From positions 1 through 10,109 of the forward strand of contig CAJXDV010000031.1 in assembly GCA_913052435.1 (NCBI GenBank): a stretch of DNA of 10,109 nucleotides. Reading direction: 5' to 3'. The DNA is from an uncultured Pelagibacteraceae bacterium (GTDB lineage Bacteria; Pseudomonadota; Alphaproteobacteria; Pelagibacterales; Pelagibacteraceae). Each line of letters opens with the position of its first letter. Position 1 is the first letter of the stretch. Shown here one piece after another: positions 1 to 9,622 of the stretch. The notes below the pieces were generated by a model, which was not told the origin of the DNA, made no database searches, and was given only the letters and a program-made list of their open reading frames with translations. Made by a program: the position numbers and the translations under genes.

Positions 1-305
1 GCACCATCTAGAACTTTTAATGATCTTTCTACTTCGATAGTAAAGTCTACGTGTCCTGGAGTATCGATAATATTAATCCTATGTTCTCTCCAAAAGCAAG
101 TGGTCGCTGCAGAAGTGATTGTTATACCTCTTTCCTGTTCTTGTTCCATCCAGTCCATTGTGGCCGCACCATCGTGCACCTCTCCAATTTTATGACTTTT
201 TCCTGTGTAGTATAAAATTCTCTCGGTTGTGGTAGTTTTACCTGCATCAATGTGTGCCATAATTCCAATATTTCTATATTTGTCTAGAGTATGTGTACGT
301 GCCAT
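1..305 (-). CDS. fusA: Elongation factor G, N-terminal part (cut by window edge)
   Basis: EF-G is the translational GTPase that drives tRNA-mRNA translocation on the ribosome in the cytoplasm. Only the first 101 codons and two further bases are present. The protein starts [20 protein letters not shown]. The P-loop AHIDAGKTT lies at residues 17-25, the switch I segment [11 protein letters not shown] at 59-69, and the G3 motif DTPGH at 81-85, whose His85 corresponds to the conserved catalytic histidine of translational GTPases. The [29 protein letters not shown] start is typical of EF-G rather than EF-Tu, and LepA lacks this exact arrangement. The ATG lies 6 nt after the rpsG stop, so translation is probably coupled. 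Only a weak GATGG, overlapping the rpsG end, could act as a ribosome binding site. In many alphaproteobacteria tuf follows, but it would lie outside this window. Identity is certain; completeness downstream cannot be judged. Confidence 0.98.
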   Translation of the reverse strand, partial: MARTHTLDKYRNIGIMAHIDAGKTTTTERILYYTGKSHKIGEVHDGAATMDWMEQEQERGITITSAATTCFWREHRINIIDTPGHVDFTIEVERSLKVLDG

Positions 306-311
306 AATTTT

Positions 312-782
312 TTACCATCTAAAATGGGCAAAAGCTTTATTTGACTCTGCCATTTTATGAGTATCATCTTTTTTTTTAATTGCAGATCCTTTGTTTTGAT
401 AAGCATCATAAATTTCATTAAAAATTTTATCAGACATTTTTTTATCTTTTCTTTTTCTTGATGCTTCAATTAACCATCTTAATGCCAACGTTTGAGATCT
501 TTTAGCATTAACTTCTACAGGAACTTGATAGGTTGCTCCACCAACTCTTCTTGATTTTACCTCAATAGTTGGTCTTATATTGTTTATTGCTTCATTAAAC
601 ACGCTTATAGGTTCATCTTTTGATTTAGATTTAATTTTTTCAATTGCATCATAAACAATTTTTTCTGCGATTGTTTTTTTTCCATCATACATAATTGAAT
701 TTATTAATTTTGGAACTATTGCAGATTTATATTTGGGATCTACAACAAGAACTTTTTTTGGTGCTTTTCTTTTTCTAGACAT
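312..782 (-). CDS. rpsG: 30S ribosomal protein S7
   Basis: S7 is a primary binder of the 3' major domain of 16S rRNA. It nucleates assembly of the 30S head and contacts E-site tRNA. The product has 156 residues, the usual bacterial length. Recognisable blocks are the basic N-terminus MSRKRKAPKK, INSIMYDGKKTIAEKIVYDA near residues 28-46, the rRNA-binding segment SRRVGGATYQVPVEV at 77-91, RWLIEASRKRK at 102-112, and the C-terminal DDTHKMAESNKAFAHFRW. The ATG lies 3 nt after the rpsL stop. AAGG (793-796), inside the last rpsL codons, sits about 10 nt upstream of it and is a plausible Shine-Dalgarno site. In E. coli S7 represses its own operon by binding the long rpsL-rpsG spacer. Here that spacer is only 3 nt, so that mechanism cannot operate in the same form. 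Codons 136-138 are a run of nine A residues (KKK). Confidence 0.98.
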   Translation of the reverse strand: MSRKRKAPKKVLVVDPKYKSAIVPKLINSIMYDGKKTIAEKIVYDAIEKIKSKSKDEPISVFNEAINNIRPTIEVKSRRVGGATYQVPVEVNAKRSQTLALRWLIEASRKRKDKKMSDKIFNEIYDAYQNKGSAIKKKDDTHKMAESNKAFAHFRW

Positions 783-785
783 CGA

Positions 786-1157
786 TTATTTACCTTTTTT
801 AGTTCCGTATAAAGATCGTCTTTGTTTCCTATTTGCGACACCTTGTGTATCAAGATTTCCTCTTAAAACATGATATCTAACTCCTGGTAGGTCTTTTACT
901 CTTCCACCTCTAATTAATACAACAGAGTGTTCCTGCAAGTTATGACCTTCTCCAGGAATATAAGCTGTAACTTCAAATCCATTTGATAGTCTTACCCTTG
1001 CTACTTTTCTTAAAGCTGAATTAGGTTTTTTTGGAGTAGTTGTGTAAACTTTTACACAAACTCCCCTTTTTAAAGGTTGTTTTTGAAGAGCAGGAACTTT
1101 ATTTCTAGCCAAAGGTCTATTTCTACTTTTTCTTATCAATTGATTAATTGTTGGCAT
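786..1157 (-). CDS. rpsL: 30S ribosomal protein S12
   Basis: S12 lies at the decoding centre of the 30S subunit and controls translational accuracy. The length of 123 residues matches the family. The start [15 protein letters not shown] and the decoding loop [19 protein letters not shown] (39-57) are canonical. The second conserved loop, [15 protein letters not shown] (82-96), contains Asp89, the residue that RimO methylthiolates in E. coli. Lys43 and Lys88, the classical positions of streptomycin-resistance substitutions, are both lysine, so the protein is of the sensitive type. The basic tail [15 protein letters not shown] ends 3 nt before rpsG. The gene follows a 153-nt spacer that holds a promoter and a structured leader. 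No Shine-Dalgarno sequence precedes the ATG: the last 28 nt of the leader are nearly all A and T. Initiation may rely on S1 and an unstructured leader (inference). Confidence 0.99.
   Translation of the reverse strand: MPTINQLIRKSRNRPLARNKVPALQKQPLKRGVCVKVYTTTPKKPNSALRKVARVRLSNGFEVTAYIPGEGHNLQEHSVVLIRGGRVKDLPGVRYHVLRGNLDTQGVANRKQRRSLYGTKKGK
793..796 (-). promoter_or_regulatory. Probable Shine-Dalgarno site of rpsG
   Basis: The transcript reads AAGG here, followed by 10 nt and then the rpsG ATG. The site lies within the last codons of rpsL, so the two genes are probably translationally coupled. It is a clearer ribosome binding site than those before rpsL, rpoC or rpoB. Confidence 0.5.
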
Positions 1158-1185
1158 AATTTTTATATAAAATTTATTTTTGATG

Positions 1186-1205
1186 AAATAACTGACAGGT
1201 TATTT
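1186..1205 (-). other. Leader hairpin 2 upstream of rpsL
   Basis: In the transcript AAATAAC and GTTATTT form a perfect 7-bp stem around the loop CTGTCA. The stem is AT-rich with one closing G-C pair, so stability is moderate. It ends 28 nt before the rpsL ATG. What follows is CATCAAAAATAAA and not a U-tract, so termination is unlikely. Confidence 0.55.
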
Positions 1206-1216
1206 GTGGCAGTGTT

Positions 1217-1233
1217 TAGTGAACAAATCACTA
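1217..1233 (-). other. Leader hairpin 1 upstream of rpsL
   Basis: In the transcript TAGTGA and TCACTA form a perfect 6-bp stem around the loop TTTGT. The loop is complementary to ACAAA at 1203-1207, so an H-type pseudoknot is possible. Alternatively GTAGTG (1229-1234) can pair with CACTGC (1209-1214) with one wobble. The structures compete, which is compatible with a regulatory switch but not proof of one. Confidence 0.5.
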
Positions 1234-1255
1234 CATTCCAACCAAAAACATCGAC

Positions 1256-1283
1256 AAAATACTATAGAAATTTTATTTGTCAA
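1256..1283 (-). promoter_or_regulatory. Sigma-70-type promoter for the str gene cluster
   Basis: On the minus strand a perfect TTGACA -35 box (1278-1283) is followed, after a 16-nt spacer, by TATTTT (1256-1261; four of six match TATAAT). The expected start is near 1249. It lies in the only long spacer of the window, between the rpoC stop and rpsL, just where an internal promoter for ribosomal genes would be expected. The -10 box is imperfect. TAGTAT and TATAGT nearby look better as -10 boxes, but their spacing (13 and 11 nt) is too short. Confidence 0.6.
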
Positions 1284-1310
1284 ACTAAAAGACTTTTATA
1301 AAAACTGTTA

Positions 1311-4300
1311 TTATTGCTGCTTTATTTGTGAATCTGAGGGCTCAATTTTTTCTTGTTCAGATAAAAATTTCTTATCGTCTTCTAAAGCTTTTTTGTTCCA
1401 AGAGTTTTTAATTGAACCTGTTCCTGCTGGAACAAGTCTGCCAACAATTACATTCTCCTTTAAACCAAGAAGTTTATCTACTTTTCCTTTAATTGCAGCA
1501 TCTGTTAAAACTCTTGTTGTTTCTTGAAAAGAAGCTGCCGATATGAAAGATTCGGTTTGCAGAGAAGCTTTTGTAATACCCATTAAAATTCTTTCCGCGG
1601 AAGCTAATTTTTTGCCATCTAATTTTAAATTTTCATTCATTTCCTCAAATTTTATTCTATCTATAACTTCACCTGGTAATAAATTTGAGTCACCTTGTTC
1701 TTTAATTTCAACTTTTTTAAGCATTTGTCTCAATATTACCTCTATATGTTTATCGTTAATAATTACTCCCTGTAATCTATAAACATCTTGAACTTGATTT
1801 ACGAAATATTCTGTTAAATCCTTTATTCCTAATATTCTTAAAATATCATGAGGTAATGGCTGGCCATCTAAAAGGTATTCACCTTTTTTAATTTTTTCAC
1901 CTTGATTGAAGTTTATGTGTTTGCCTTTAGGAATAAGATAATTTGAGCTTTCTCCATTTTCTGATTCAATACTTATTTTTTGTTTACCTCTAACTTCTTT
2001 GCCAAAAAGAACTTTTCCATTGTTTTCGGCTATTATTGCACTATCTTTGGCTTTTCTGGCCTCAAACAATTCGGCTACTCTAGGCAATCCACCTGTGATA
2101 TCTTTTGTTTTTGTGGTTTCTTTAGGGAGTCTAGCTATTACATCGCCTGCAGAAATTTTCTGTCCATCTTTAACTGATAATATTGAATCAGGAACTAGAT
2201 AATATCTTGCTTCATTATCATCTGCTTTCTTTATTACATTTCCTTTTTCATCTCTTAAAGTTATTCTAGGTTTTAAATCTGTATTTTTTGATTGTGTCTT
2301 CCAATCAACTACTGTTTTAGTAGAAATGCCTGTTGCATCATCAGTAGTTTCAGCTAATGACACACCATCTATTAAGTCAACATAATTTACGATACCATTT
2401 GTTTCTGCAATAACAGGAGTTGTGTAAGGATCCCATTCGCAAATTTTAACACCCTTCTTAATTTTATCTTCATTTTGGAAAAAAAGTTTTGATCCATAGG
2501 GCACTTTGTAAACTGCTACTTGAAGTCCTTTATCATTTTCAATAGATAATTCTGTATTTCTTCCCATTACTATTTTATTTTTTTTAGAGTCTTCAATTAA
2601 ATTTGTATTTATTATTTTTAATATTCCTTCTGTACTAGAAATTATTTGTGATTCTTGTTTAACAGAAGCTGTGCCACCAATATGAAAAGTTCGCATAGTT
2701 AATTGAGTTCCAGGTTCTCCAATGGATTGTGCTGAAATCATTCCAATCGCTTCACCTACATGAACAATTTTTCCTCTGGACAAATCTCTACCATAACAAG
2801 TAGCGCAGACTCCATCTTTAGTACTGCATGTCATAACAGAATATACTTTTATATTTTTTACACCTGCTGAATCTATTTTTTCACATACATTTTCATCTAT
2901 CATTTCATCTTTTTTAATCACAGTTTCACCAGTGATAGGATTTTTTACGTCCGTAGCAGTTATTCTTCCTAGAGCTCTCTCAGAAAGACTTACCATTATA
3001 TTTCCTCCTTCAAGAACTTCAGTAAGATTTATATAACCAGGATTTTCACATTTTTGTTTTGTTACAGTTAAATCCTGCGCTACATCACATAATCTTCTAG
3101 TTAAATAACCAGAGCTAGCTGTTTTTAAAGCTGTATCTGCCAAACCTTTTCTCGCACCATGAGTTGAGTTAAAGTATTCTAAAGCAGTTAAACCTTCTTT
3201 AAAATTAGAAGTAATTGGAGATTCGATAATTTCTCCAGAAGGTTTTGCAATTAAACCTCTCATTCCTGCTAATTGTTTCATTTGTGCCGCAGATCCTCGT
3301 GCCCCACTGTCCGCCATCATAAAAACTGAATTAATTTTTAGTCCTTCTTTCGTAACTTCTGTAGCAGAAATTCTTTTCATCATTTCAGAAGCAACTTTGT
3401 CAGTACATTTTGACCATGCATCAATAACTTTATTATATTTTTCACCTCTTGTAATTAAGCCTTCTGCATATTGAGTTTCATAGTTTGAAATTAACTTTTT
3501 TGTTTCGTCGATAAGCTGTTGTTTATTTTCAGGAATTACTAGGTCATCTTTACCAAAAGAAATTCCCGCTTTAAAAGCATGTTTAAATCCAAGATCTTTT
3601 AATTTATCGCAAAATATAACAGTTTTTTTCTGACCTGAAAATCTAAATACATGATCTATTACCTCAGATACAACTTTCTTTGGCATCAATCTGTCAACTA
3701 ATGAAAATTTATTATTAACATTTTTTGGCACTAAATCTGCAAGTAAAAAACGACCAGCTGTACTTGTATATTTTTCATTCTTAACATTGCCTTTTTTATC
3801 TATTGTTTGAAATCTAGACACTATTCTTGAATGAACCTTTATTTTTCCAATTTCTAAAGCATGTTCAATTTCTGAAACATTTACAAAATATCCTTCGATA
3901 CTATCTTTTTGATATGATGGTTGGGAAAGATAATAAATTCCTAAAATCATATCCTGGCTGGGTACAATAATTGGTTTACCGTTGGATGGGCTTAAAATAT
4001 TATTAGTAGACATCATTAATACTCTAGCTTCTAACTGGGCCTCTAAACTTAGTGGTATATGGACAGCCATTTGGTCACCATCAAAATCGGCATTAAATGC
4101 TGCGCAAGTTAAAGGATGTAGCTCGATTGCATTACCTTCAATTAACTTTGGTTCAAATGCCTGGACTCCCAATCTATGTAATGTGGGAGCTCTATTTAGT
4201 ATTACTGGATGTTCTCTAACAATTAATTCTAATGCTTCCCAAACTTCATTTTTTTCTCTTTCAACAAGCTTTTTTGCCTGTTTAATTGTTGATGCCAAAC

Positions 4301-5477
4301 CTAATTTATTTAATCTGGCATAAAGAAATGGCTTAAATAACTCTAGTGCCATCTTTTTAGGTAAGCCGCATTCGTGTAGTTTAAGATCTGGACCTACCAC
4401 AATTACAGATCTTCCTGAATAATCAACTCGCTTTCCAAGTAAGTTTTGTCTAAATCTTCCTTGTTTGCCTTTTAACATTTCTGCTAGAGATTTTAATGGT
4501 CTTTTCCCAGTTCCTGTGATTACTCTTCCTCTTCTACCGTTATCAAACAAAGCATCAACAGACTCCTGTAGCATTCTTTTTTCATTTCTTATAATAATGT
4601 CTGGAGCCTTAAGATCCATTAATCTTTTTAGTCTATTATTTCTATTTATTACTCTTCTATAAAGATCGTTAAGATCTGATGTTGCAAAACGACCGCCGTC
4701 AAGTGGTACCAGTGGTCTTAATTCAGGTGGAATTACTGGAATAGTTGTTAAAATCATCCATTCGGGTTTATTTCCAGTTTCAATAAATGACTCTATAAGT
4801 TTTAATCTTTTAATTGATCTTTCTTCTGAAACTTTAGATTTAGTTTCCTTTATTGTTTTAACTAAAGTTGATTTCTCCTCTTCCAGATTGATTGATTTAA
4901 ATATCTCAAGAATTGCTTCGGCACCTATGCCTGCTGTGAAAGACTCTTCTCCATGTTCGTCCTGATATTTTGTTAACTCTTCTTCATCTAATAGTTGGCA
5001 TTTTTTGAGTCCTGTTAGGCCTGGTTCTATAACAATAAAGTTTTCAAAATATAAAACTCTCTCTACATCTTTTAGTTTCATATCTATAGCTAAAGATATT
5101 CTGCTAGGTAAAGACTTAAGGAACCATATGTGGGCTACCGGTGTAGCAAGATTTATATGACCCATTCTCTCTCTTCTAACATTAGATTTTGTTACTTCTA
5201 CTCCACATTTCTCACAAATAATTCCTCTAAATTTCATTCGTTTGTATTTTCCACACAAACACTCATAATCTCTAATTGGACCAAAAATTCTTGCACAAAA
5301 CAGTCCATCTTTTTCTGGTTTAAAAGTCCTATAGTTTATTGTTTCAGGTTTTTTTATCTCACCATACGTCCAAGATTTAATTTTTTCAGGACTTGCTAAT
5401 GTTATTTTAATGCTATTAAAGTTTTGAGTTTCTGAAATTTCTGAACTCTTAAACAAATCCGTTAATTCTTTTCTCAT
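1311..5477 (-). CDS. rpoC: DNA-directed RNA polymerase subunit beta'
   Basis: Beta' carries the polymerase active site and forms the clamp of the core enzyme. The 1388 residues are near the proteobacterial norm (1407 in E. coli). N-terminal zinc ligands are Cys73, Cys75, Cys88 and Cys91. The catalytic [12 protein letters not shown] motif has magnesium-binding Asp464, Asp466 and Asp468. The bridge helix includes [17 protein letters not shown] (771-787). The second zinc site is Cys810, Cys884, Cys891 and Cys894. The trigger-loop start [11 protein letters not shown] (925-935) has His932. About 190 residues of proteobacterial SI3 insertion follow, and then [20 protein letters not shown] resumes the trigger loop at 1126-1145. 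The C-terminal tail is lysine- and glutamate-rich. The ATG lies 7 nt after the rpoB stop with no evident Shine-Dalgarno sequence, which suggests coupled translation. The gene ends in tandem TAA TAA stops. No frameshift or missing key residue was seen. Confidence 0.99.
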   Translation of the reverse strand: MRKELTDLFKSSEISETQNFNSIKITLASPEKIKSWTYGEIKKPETINYRTFKPEKDGLFCARIFGPIRDYECLCGKYKRMKFRGIICEKCGVEVTKSNVRRERMGHINLATPVAHIWFLKSLPSRISLAIDMKLKDVERVLYFENFIVIEPGLTGLKKCQLLDEEELTKYQDEHGEESFTAGIGAEAILEIFKSINLEEEKSTLVKTIKETKSKVSEERSIKRLKLIESFIETGNKPEWMILTTIPVIPPELRPLVPLDGGRFATSDLNDLYRRVINRNNRLKRLMDLKAPDIIIRNEKRMLQESVDALFDNGRRGRVITGTGKRPLKSLAEMLKGKQGRFRQNLLGKRVDYSGRSVIVVGPDLKLHECGLPKKMALELFKPFLYARLNKLGLASTIKQAKKLVEREKNEVWEALELIVREHPVILNRAPTLHRLGVQAFEPKLIEGNAIELHPLTCAAFNADFDGDQMAVHIPLSLEAQLEARVLMMSTNNILSPSNGKPIIVPSQDMILGIYYLSQPSYQKDSIEGYFVNVSEIEHALEIGKIKVHSRIVSRFQTIDKKGNVKNEKYTSTAGRFLLADLVPKNVNNKFSLVDRLMPKKVVSEVIDHVFRFSGQKKTVIFCDKLKDLGFKHAFKAGISFGKDDLVIPENKQQLIDETKKLISNYETQYAEGLITRGEKYNKVIDAWSKCTDKVASEMMKRISATEVTKEGLKINSVFMMADSGARGSAAQMKQLAGMRGLIAKPSGEIIESPITSNFKEGLTALEYFNSTHGARKGLADTALKTASSGYLTRRLCDVAQDLTVTKQKCENPGYINLTEVLEGGNIMVSLSERALGRITATDVKNPITGETVIKKDEMIDENVCEKIDSAGVKNIKVYSVMTCSTKDGVCATCYGRDLSRGKIVHVGEAIGMISAQSIGEPGTQLTMRTFHIGGTASVKQESQIISSTEGILKIINTNLIEDSKKNKIVMGRNTELSIENDKGLQVAVYKVPYGSKLFFQNEDKIKKGVKICEWDPYTTPVIAETNGIVNYVDLIDGVSLAETTDDATGISTKTVVDWKTQSKNTDLKPRITLRDEKGNVIKKADDNEARYYLVPDSILSVKDGQKISAGDVIARLPKETTKTKDITGGLPRVAELFEARKAKDSAIIAENNGKVLFGKEVRGKQKISIESENGESSNYLIPKGKHINFNQGEKIKKGEYLLDGQPLPHDILRILGIKDLTEYFVNQVQDVYRLQGVIINDKHIEVILRQMLKKVEIKEQGDSNLLPGEVIDRIKFEEMNENLKLDGKKLASAERILMGITKASLQTESFISAASFQETTRVLTDAAIKGKVDKLLGLKENVIVGRLVPAGTGSIKNSWNKKALEDDKKFLSEQEKIEPSDSQIKQQ

Positions 5478-5484
5478 TTATAAA

Positions 5485-8400
5485 TTAATTTAATTCCACA
5501 TTTAGTGCTAATGATTTAATTTCTTTAACCAATACGTTGAAAGACTCTGGTATACCTGATTCAAAGTTTTCCTCTCCTTTAACTATGGTTTCATAAACCT
5601 TAACTCGACCAGCCACATCATCTGACTTAACAGTTAAAATTTCCTGAAGTGTATATGAAGCTCCGTATGCTTCTAGCGCCCAAACTTCCATTTCACCAAA
5701 TCTTTGGCCGCCTAACTGAGCTTTACCTCCTAAAGGTTGTTGTGTTACTAAGCTGTAAGGTCCTGTTGATCTGGCATGTATTTTATCTTCTACCAAATGA
5801 TGTAATTTTAACATATAAATCGTTCCTACTGTTACCAATCTATCAAATTTTTCTCCAGTTCTTCCATCCCATAGATAAGTTTGACCAGAGTTAGGTAATT
5901 TTGCTAATTCAAGCATTTTTGTTACATCTTGTTCTTTAGCTCCGTCAAAAACTGGAGTTGCTATAGGCACACCATTCTGAATATTTTCACATAGATCTTT
6001 AAATTCTGAAATTGATAATTTTTCTATATTTTCATCAAATGACTCGCTGCCATACACTGATTTCATAAAATTTATTATCTTATCTGTTTTTTCGATCTTC
6101 TTTTGATTTTCGTTAATTAACTCTTTTAATTTTTCTCCTAATTCAGAGCAAGACCATCCTAGATGTGTTTCTAAAATTTGACCAACATTCATCCTACTAG
6201 GAACTCCTAATGGATTTAATACAATATCAACAGGTTTTCCATTTTCTCTATAAGGCATATCTTCAACAGGTACAATTTTACTAACAACGCCTTTATTTCC
6301 ATGTCTTCCAGACATTTTATCTCCAGGTCTAAGCCTTCTTTTAATAGCAACAAAAACTTTAACCATTTTCATCACACTTGGTAACAAATCATCACCTTGT
6401 TTAATTTTTAGTACCTTATCTTCAAAACGATCCTGGATATCTATTTTTGCAGTATTATACTGGTATTTTAATTGTGATAACGCTTCTAATTTTTTGTTAT
6501 CGTCAACTATAATTTTGAATAAATCAGACACAAGCAAACTATCAATTTTTTCTTGATTTAATTTCGTTCCTTCATCTAAATCTTTTAATTTTTTCTTTAA
6601 AAGTGTTTCAGAAAGTATCGTGGATGCTCTTTGCTTAATACTTCTTTCTAGTATTTCTTCCTCGACTTTTTTATCTTCTTGAACACTTTCAATTTCAGCT
6701 CTTTCTATAGTTATTGATCTTTCATCTTTTTCTATTCCATGTCTATTGAATACTCTTACATCAACTACAGTTCCATCGCTGCCACTTGGCATTTTCAATG
6801 ATGTATCTATGACATCAATTGCTTTTTCTCCAAAAATAGATCTTAATAATTTTTCCTCTGGACCTGATGCAGAGTCGCCCTTTGGCGTAACTTTTCCAAC
6901 TAATATATCTCCAGGTTTTACTTCAGCTCCAATATAAACAATTCCTGATTCATCTAAATTTTTTAATGCTTCTTCATTTACATTGGGTATGTCTCTTGTT
7001 ATATCTTCTTCACCAAGTTTAGTATCTCTAGCCATTATTTCATACTCTTCTATATGTATTGAAGTAAATACATCATCTGTCACACATCTTTCTGAAATTA
7101 GAATTGAATCTTCAAAATTGTAACCTTGCCAAGGCATAAATGCTACTGTAACATTTTTTCCTAATGCTAATTCTCCTATCTTTGTTGAAGGACCGTCAGC
7201 TATAATATCGCCTGATTTTACTCTATCTCCAACTCTAACTAGTGGTTTTTGGTTTATGCATGTATTTTGATTGGATCTTTTGAATTTTTGTAAATTATAT
7301 ATATCAACTCCTGATTGAGAATAATCTCTCTCATCAAATGCCTTAATAACAATTCTTTTTCCATCTATTTTATCAACTATACCATTTCTTTTTGCTACTA
7401 TAGTTACGCCTGAGTCCAAAGCAACATCGCTCTCGATGCCTGTTCCAACTAATGGAGCCTCTGGTTTCAAAAGTGGTACCGCTTGTCTCATCATATTGGA
7501 TCCCATCAAAGCTCTGTTCGCATCATCGTTTTCTAAAAAAGGAATCAAAGAAGCTGCTACTGAAACTAGTTGTTTTGGAGATACATCGATATAGTCAATA
7601 TTTTCAGGTTTAGAAAGTATGAAGTTTAAATTTTGTCTGCATGAAACTAGCTGTTCTTTAATTTTTCCATCCTTATCAATTACAGAATTAGCTTGTGCAA
7701 TTGTAAATTTAGTTTCTTCCATTGCAGACAAATATTCAATTTTATCTTGAACCACACCATTCTTAACTTTCTTATAAGGGCTTTCTATAAAACCATATTT
7801 ATTGATTTTTGAATAAGTTGATAAACTATTAATTAATCCAATGTTTGGTCCTTCAGGAGTTTCAATTGGACATATTCTTCCATAGTGAGTTGGATGAACG
7901 TCTCTAACTTCAAATCCTGCTCTTTCTCTAGTTAAGCCACCAGGACCTAATGCAGAAACTCTTCTTTTGTGCGTAATCTCAGACAGTGGATTTGTTTGAT
8001 CCATAAATTGAGATAGTTGAGAGGTAGCAAAAAAATCTTTTAGAGAAATTGTTAATGGTTTTGCATTAATTAAATCCTGTGGCATAGCTAATTCAACATC
8101 TAATGTTGTCATTTTTTCTTTAATTGCTCTTTCCATTCTATAAACACCTATACGTGCTTGATTTTCAACAAGTTCTCCTACTGATCTAACTCTTCTATTT
8201 CCAAGGTGATCTATGTCATCAACTTCATCTTTGCCATCTCTTAAATCCAACATTTTTTGAATAATTGCTAAAATGTCATCATTTCTTAAAATTGTTATTT
8301 TATCTGAGCAATTTAGATTTAGTCTTGAATTCATTTTAACTCTTCCAACAGCAGAAAGATCGTACCTATCCGAACTAAAAAATAAATTATTAAATATTTG

Positions 8401-9567
8401 AGTAGCTATTTCAATAGTTGGTGGTTCTCCTGGTCTTAAAATTCTATAGATTTCTGAAATTGAATCACTTTTATTATCATTTTTATCATTAAGAATAGTT
8501 TGTAAAAGATATGGTCCTTTTGTAATAGAATTTGTTTTTGATATTTCTATAGATTTTATATTAGATTCTATAATTTTTTGAATAATAGTCACATTTAATT
8601 CAGTACCAATTTTAAAATATTCTTCACCAATTTGAATATCTTTGTGTAAAAATTTTCCATATAAAGACTCATTTGATACATAAATTTCTTTCAAACCATC
8701 TTTGGATAGATTTTTTGCCATCAAGAAATTTATTTTTTTTCCCAGTTTAACTACAACTTTATTTGATTTTGCATCTATTACTTCTTCTGAGAAATTCTTA
8801 GTTTTATAGTTTTCAGGATCGAACTTGGTTTTCCATTTATTTAATTTTTCATCAAATGAATAAATTTCTTTTTCATAAAATGAATTTACAATATCATTTT
8901 TTGAATATCCTAAAGCTTGTAAAAGTGTAGATACTAATATTTTTTTCTTTCTATCTATTCTAAAATATAAATAATCTTTAACATCAAATTCAAAATCTAA
9001 CCAAGAACCTCTATTTGGTATTACTCTACAATTAAAAAGTAATTTTCCACTTGCGTGTGATTTTCCTTTATCATGATCAAAAAATACACCCGGACTTCTA
9101 TGCATTTGATTTACAACAACTCTTTGAACGCCATTGGTTACAAAAGTTCCGCTATTTGTCATCATTGGGACTTCGCCCATATAAACTTCTTGTTCTTTGG
9201 CAGATAATATATCTTTTGTATTGTTTTCTTGATCTATTTCATAAACTACTAATCTCAATATACATTTAAGAGCTGCAGAATAAGTTAAGCCTCTGGTTAT
9301 ACATTCTTCTACATCAAATTTTGGTTTTTCTAATTTGTAAGAAATATATTCCAAAGTTGCTTTATCATTTATGTCTTCAATTGGAAAAATACTTCTAAAT
9401 ACTCTATCAAAACCTTTTATAAGATGTTGGTCAATTTCAGTATTAAACTCTGTTAATTCTTTATATGAATTTTTTTGAACTTCTATAAGGTTTGGTATTG
9501 ATAAACTTTCTTTAAGTTTACCAAAACTTTTTCTTATATTTTTTTTTTCAGTAAAAGATAATCGCAT
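5485..9567 (-). CDS. rpoB: DNA-directed RNA polymerase subunit beta
   Basis: Beta forms one jaw of the RNA polymerase core and, with beta', the catalytic centre. It has 1360 residues (1342 in E. coli). PNLIEVQK near residue 25 supports the chosen ATG, because family members have it at about this distance from the start. [20 protein letters not shown] lies at 145-164. A lysine/asparagine-rich lineage insertion (SI1-like) spans about 225-345. The rifampicin pocket SQLSQFMDQ...[10 protein letters not shown] (516-540) keeps Gln520, Asp523, His533, Arg536 and Ser538, the sensitive-type residues. [13 protein letters not shown] lies at 566-578, GYNFEDS at 815-821, an SI2-like charged helical insertion at about 945-1060, and [13 protein letters not shown] at 1081-1093 with Lys1084 and Lys1092. 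It follows a 55-nt spacer with a strong hairpin. No clear Shine-Dalgarno site is seen. Codons 7-10 contain ten consecutive A residues. Confidence 0.99.
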   Translation of the reverse strand: MRLSFTEKKNIRKSFGKLKESLSIPNLIEVQKNSYKELTEFNTEIDQHLIKGFDRVFRSIFPIEDINDKATLEYISYKLEKPKFDVEECITRGLTYSAALKCILRLVVYEIDQENNTKDILSAKEQEVYMGEVPMMTNSGTFVTNGVQRVVVNQMHRSPGVFFDHDKGKSHASGKLLFNCRVIPNRGSWLDFEFDVKDYLYFRIDRKKKILVSTLLQALGYSKNDIVNSFYEKEIYSFDEKLNKWKTKFDPENYKTKNFSEEVIDAKSNKVVVKLGKKINFLMAKNLSKDGLKEIYVSNESLYGKFLHKDIQIGEEYFKIGTELNVTIIQKIIESNIKSIEISKTNSITKGPYLLQTILNDKNDNKSDSISEIYRILRPGEPPTIEIATQIFNNLFFSSDRYDLSAVGRVKMNSRLNLNCSDKITILRNDDILAIIQKMLDLRDGKDEVDDIDHLGNRRVRSVGELVENQARIGVYRMERAIKEKMTTLDVELAMPQDLINAKPLTISLKDFFATSQLSQFMDQTNPLSEITHKRRVSALGPGGLTRERAGFEVRDVHPTHYGRICPIETPEGPNIGLINSLSTYSKINKYGFIESPYKKVKNGVVQDKIEYLSAMEETKFTIAQANSVIDKDGKIKEQLVSCRQNLNFILSKPENIDYIDVSPKQLVSVAASLIPFLENDDANRALMGSNMMRQAVPLLKPEAPLVGTGIESDVALDSGVTIVAKRNGIVDKIDGKRIVIKAFDERDYSQSGVDIYNLQKFKRSNQNTCINQKPLVRVGDRVKSGDIIADGPSTKIGELALGKNVTVAFMPWQGYNFEDSILISERCVTDDVFTSIHIEEYEIMARDTKLGEEDITRDIPNVNEEALKNLDESGIVYIGAEVKPGDILVGKVTPKGDSASGPEEKLLRSIFGEKAIDVIDTSLKMPSGSDGTVVDVRVFNRHGIEKDERSITIERAEIESVQEDKKVEEEILERSIKQRASTILSETLLKKKLKDLDEGTKLNQEKIDSLLVSDLFKIIVDDNKKLEALSQLKYQYNTAKIDIQDRFEDKVLKIKQGDDLLPSVMKMVKVFVAIKRRLRPGDKMSGRHGNKGVVSKIVPVEDMPYRENGKPVDIVLNPLGVPSRMNVGQILETHLGWSCSELGEKLKELINENQKKIEKTDKIINFMKSVYGSESFDENIEKLSISEFKDLCENIQNGVPIATPVFDGAKEQDVTKMLELAKLPNSGQTYLWDGRTGEKFDRLVTVGTIYMLKLHHLVEDKIHARSTGPYSLVTQQPLGGKAQLGGQRFGEMEVWALEAYGASYTLQEILTVKSDDVAGRVKVYETIVKGEENFESGIPESFNVLVKEIKSLALNVELN
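9539..9548 (-). repeat. A10 homopolymer at the start of rpoB
   Basis: Codons 7-10 of rpoB (E-K-K-N) contain ten consecutive A residues in the transcript. This is the longest single-base run I found in the window. A gain of one A would give a stop after 16 codons (TGG then TAA), and a loss of one would give TAA after 10 codons. Slipped transcripts would therefore make only very short peptides. Confidence 0.9.
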
Positions 9568-9577
9568 CTATACCAAG

Positions 9578-9603
9578 TTGCCGATTAATAAATTAATCAG
9601 CAA
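9578..9603 (-). other. Strong hairpin in the rplL-rpoB spacer
   Basis: The transcript arms TTGCTGATTAA and TTAATCGGCAA pair over 11 bp, with one G-U wobble, around a TTTA loop. The stem begins 19 nt after the rplL stop and ends 10 nt before the rpoB ATG. No T-tract follows, so a full intrinsic terminator is unlikely. E. coli has a partial terminator and an RNase III site in the equivalent spacer. A processing or mRNA-protecting role that lets rplL be expressed above rpoB is the likeliest reading (inference). Confidence 0.75.
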
Positions 9604-9622
9604 TTAAATTCTTTCTAATTAA

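Larger units (their letters stand above)
1158..1249 (-). promoter_or_regulatory. Structured 5' leader of the rpsL-rpsG-fusA transcript
   Basis: This is the region between the predicted transcription start (about 1249, inferred from the -10 box) and the rpsL ATG. It contains two separate hairpins, at 1217-1233 and 1186-1205, followed by an AT-only stretch into the start codon. Neither hairpin is followed by a T-tract, so this is not an intrinsic terminator. Ribosomal-protein leaders often bind one of the encoded proteins for feedback control, and S7 or S12 would be the natural ligand (inference). From memory, an rpsL leader motif named rpsL_ricks is catalogued in Rfam for alphaproteobacteria classed in Rickettsiales. 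I cannot confirm whether this leader matches it; a covariance-model search would decide. Confidence 0.5.

Noticed and set aside
284..469. Minus-strand frame of 61 codons overlapping rpsG and the fusA start
   Set aside because: It is rpsG read in another frame, giving a low-complexity Lys/Ile/Leu product. S7 and EF-G account for all of the DNA here.
516..600. Possible antibiotic-resistance substitutions in RpoB and S12
   Set aside because: RpoB Gln520, Asp523, His533, Arg536 and Ser538 and S12 Lys43 and Lys88 are all sensitive-type. Thr525 in the rifampicin region is, to my knowledge, common in alphaproteobacteria.
1077..1527. Two overlapping plus-strand frames across the rpsL start, the spacer and the rpoC end
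   Set aside because: They overlap the certain rpsL and rpoC genes in antisense, have no ribosome binding site or recognisable product, and their spacer part is explained by a promoter and leader on the other strand.
3982..4323. Plus-strand frame of 113 codons inside rpoC
   Set aside because: It lies antisense to the most conserved catalytic part of beta' (NADFDGDQ region), so its openness follows from that protein's codon pattern.
8450..8960. Very AT-rich stretch within rpoB that might be foreign
   Set aside because: It encodes the poorly conserved SI1-like insertion of beta in an unbroken frame. Lys/Asn/Ile enrichment from AT drift in a weakly constrained domain is enough to explain it.
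9578..9603. Reading the rplL-rpoB hairpin as a rho-independent terminator
   Set aside because: No T-tract follows the stem in the direction of transcription (the next bases are CTTGGTATAG), and the essential rpoB lies immediately downstream with no clear new promoter.
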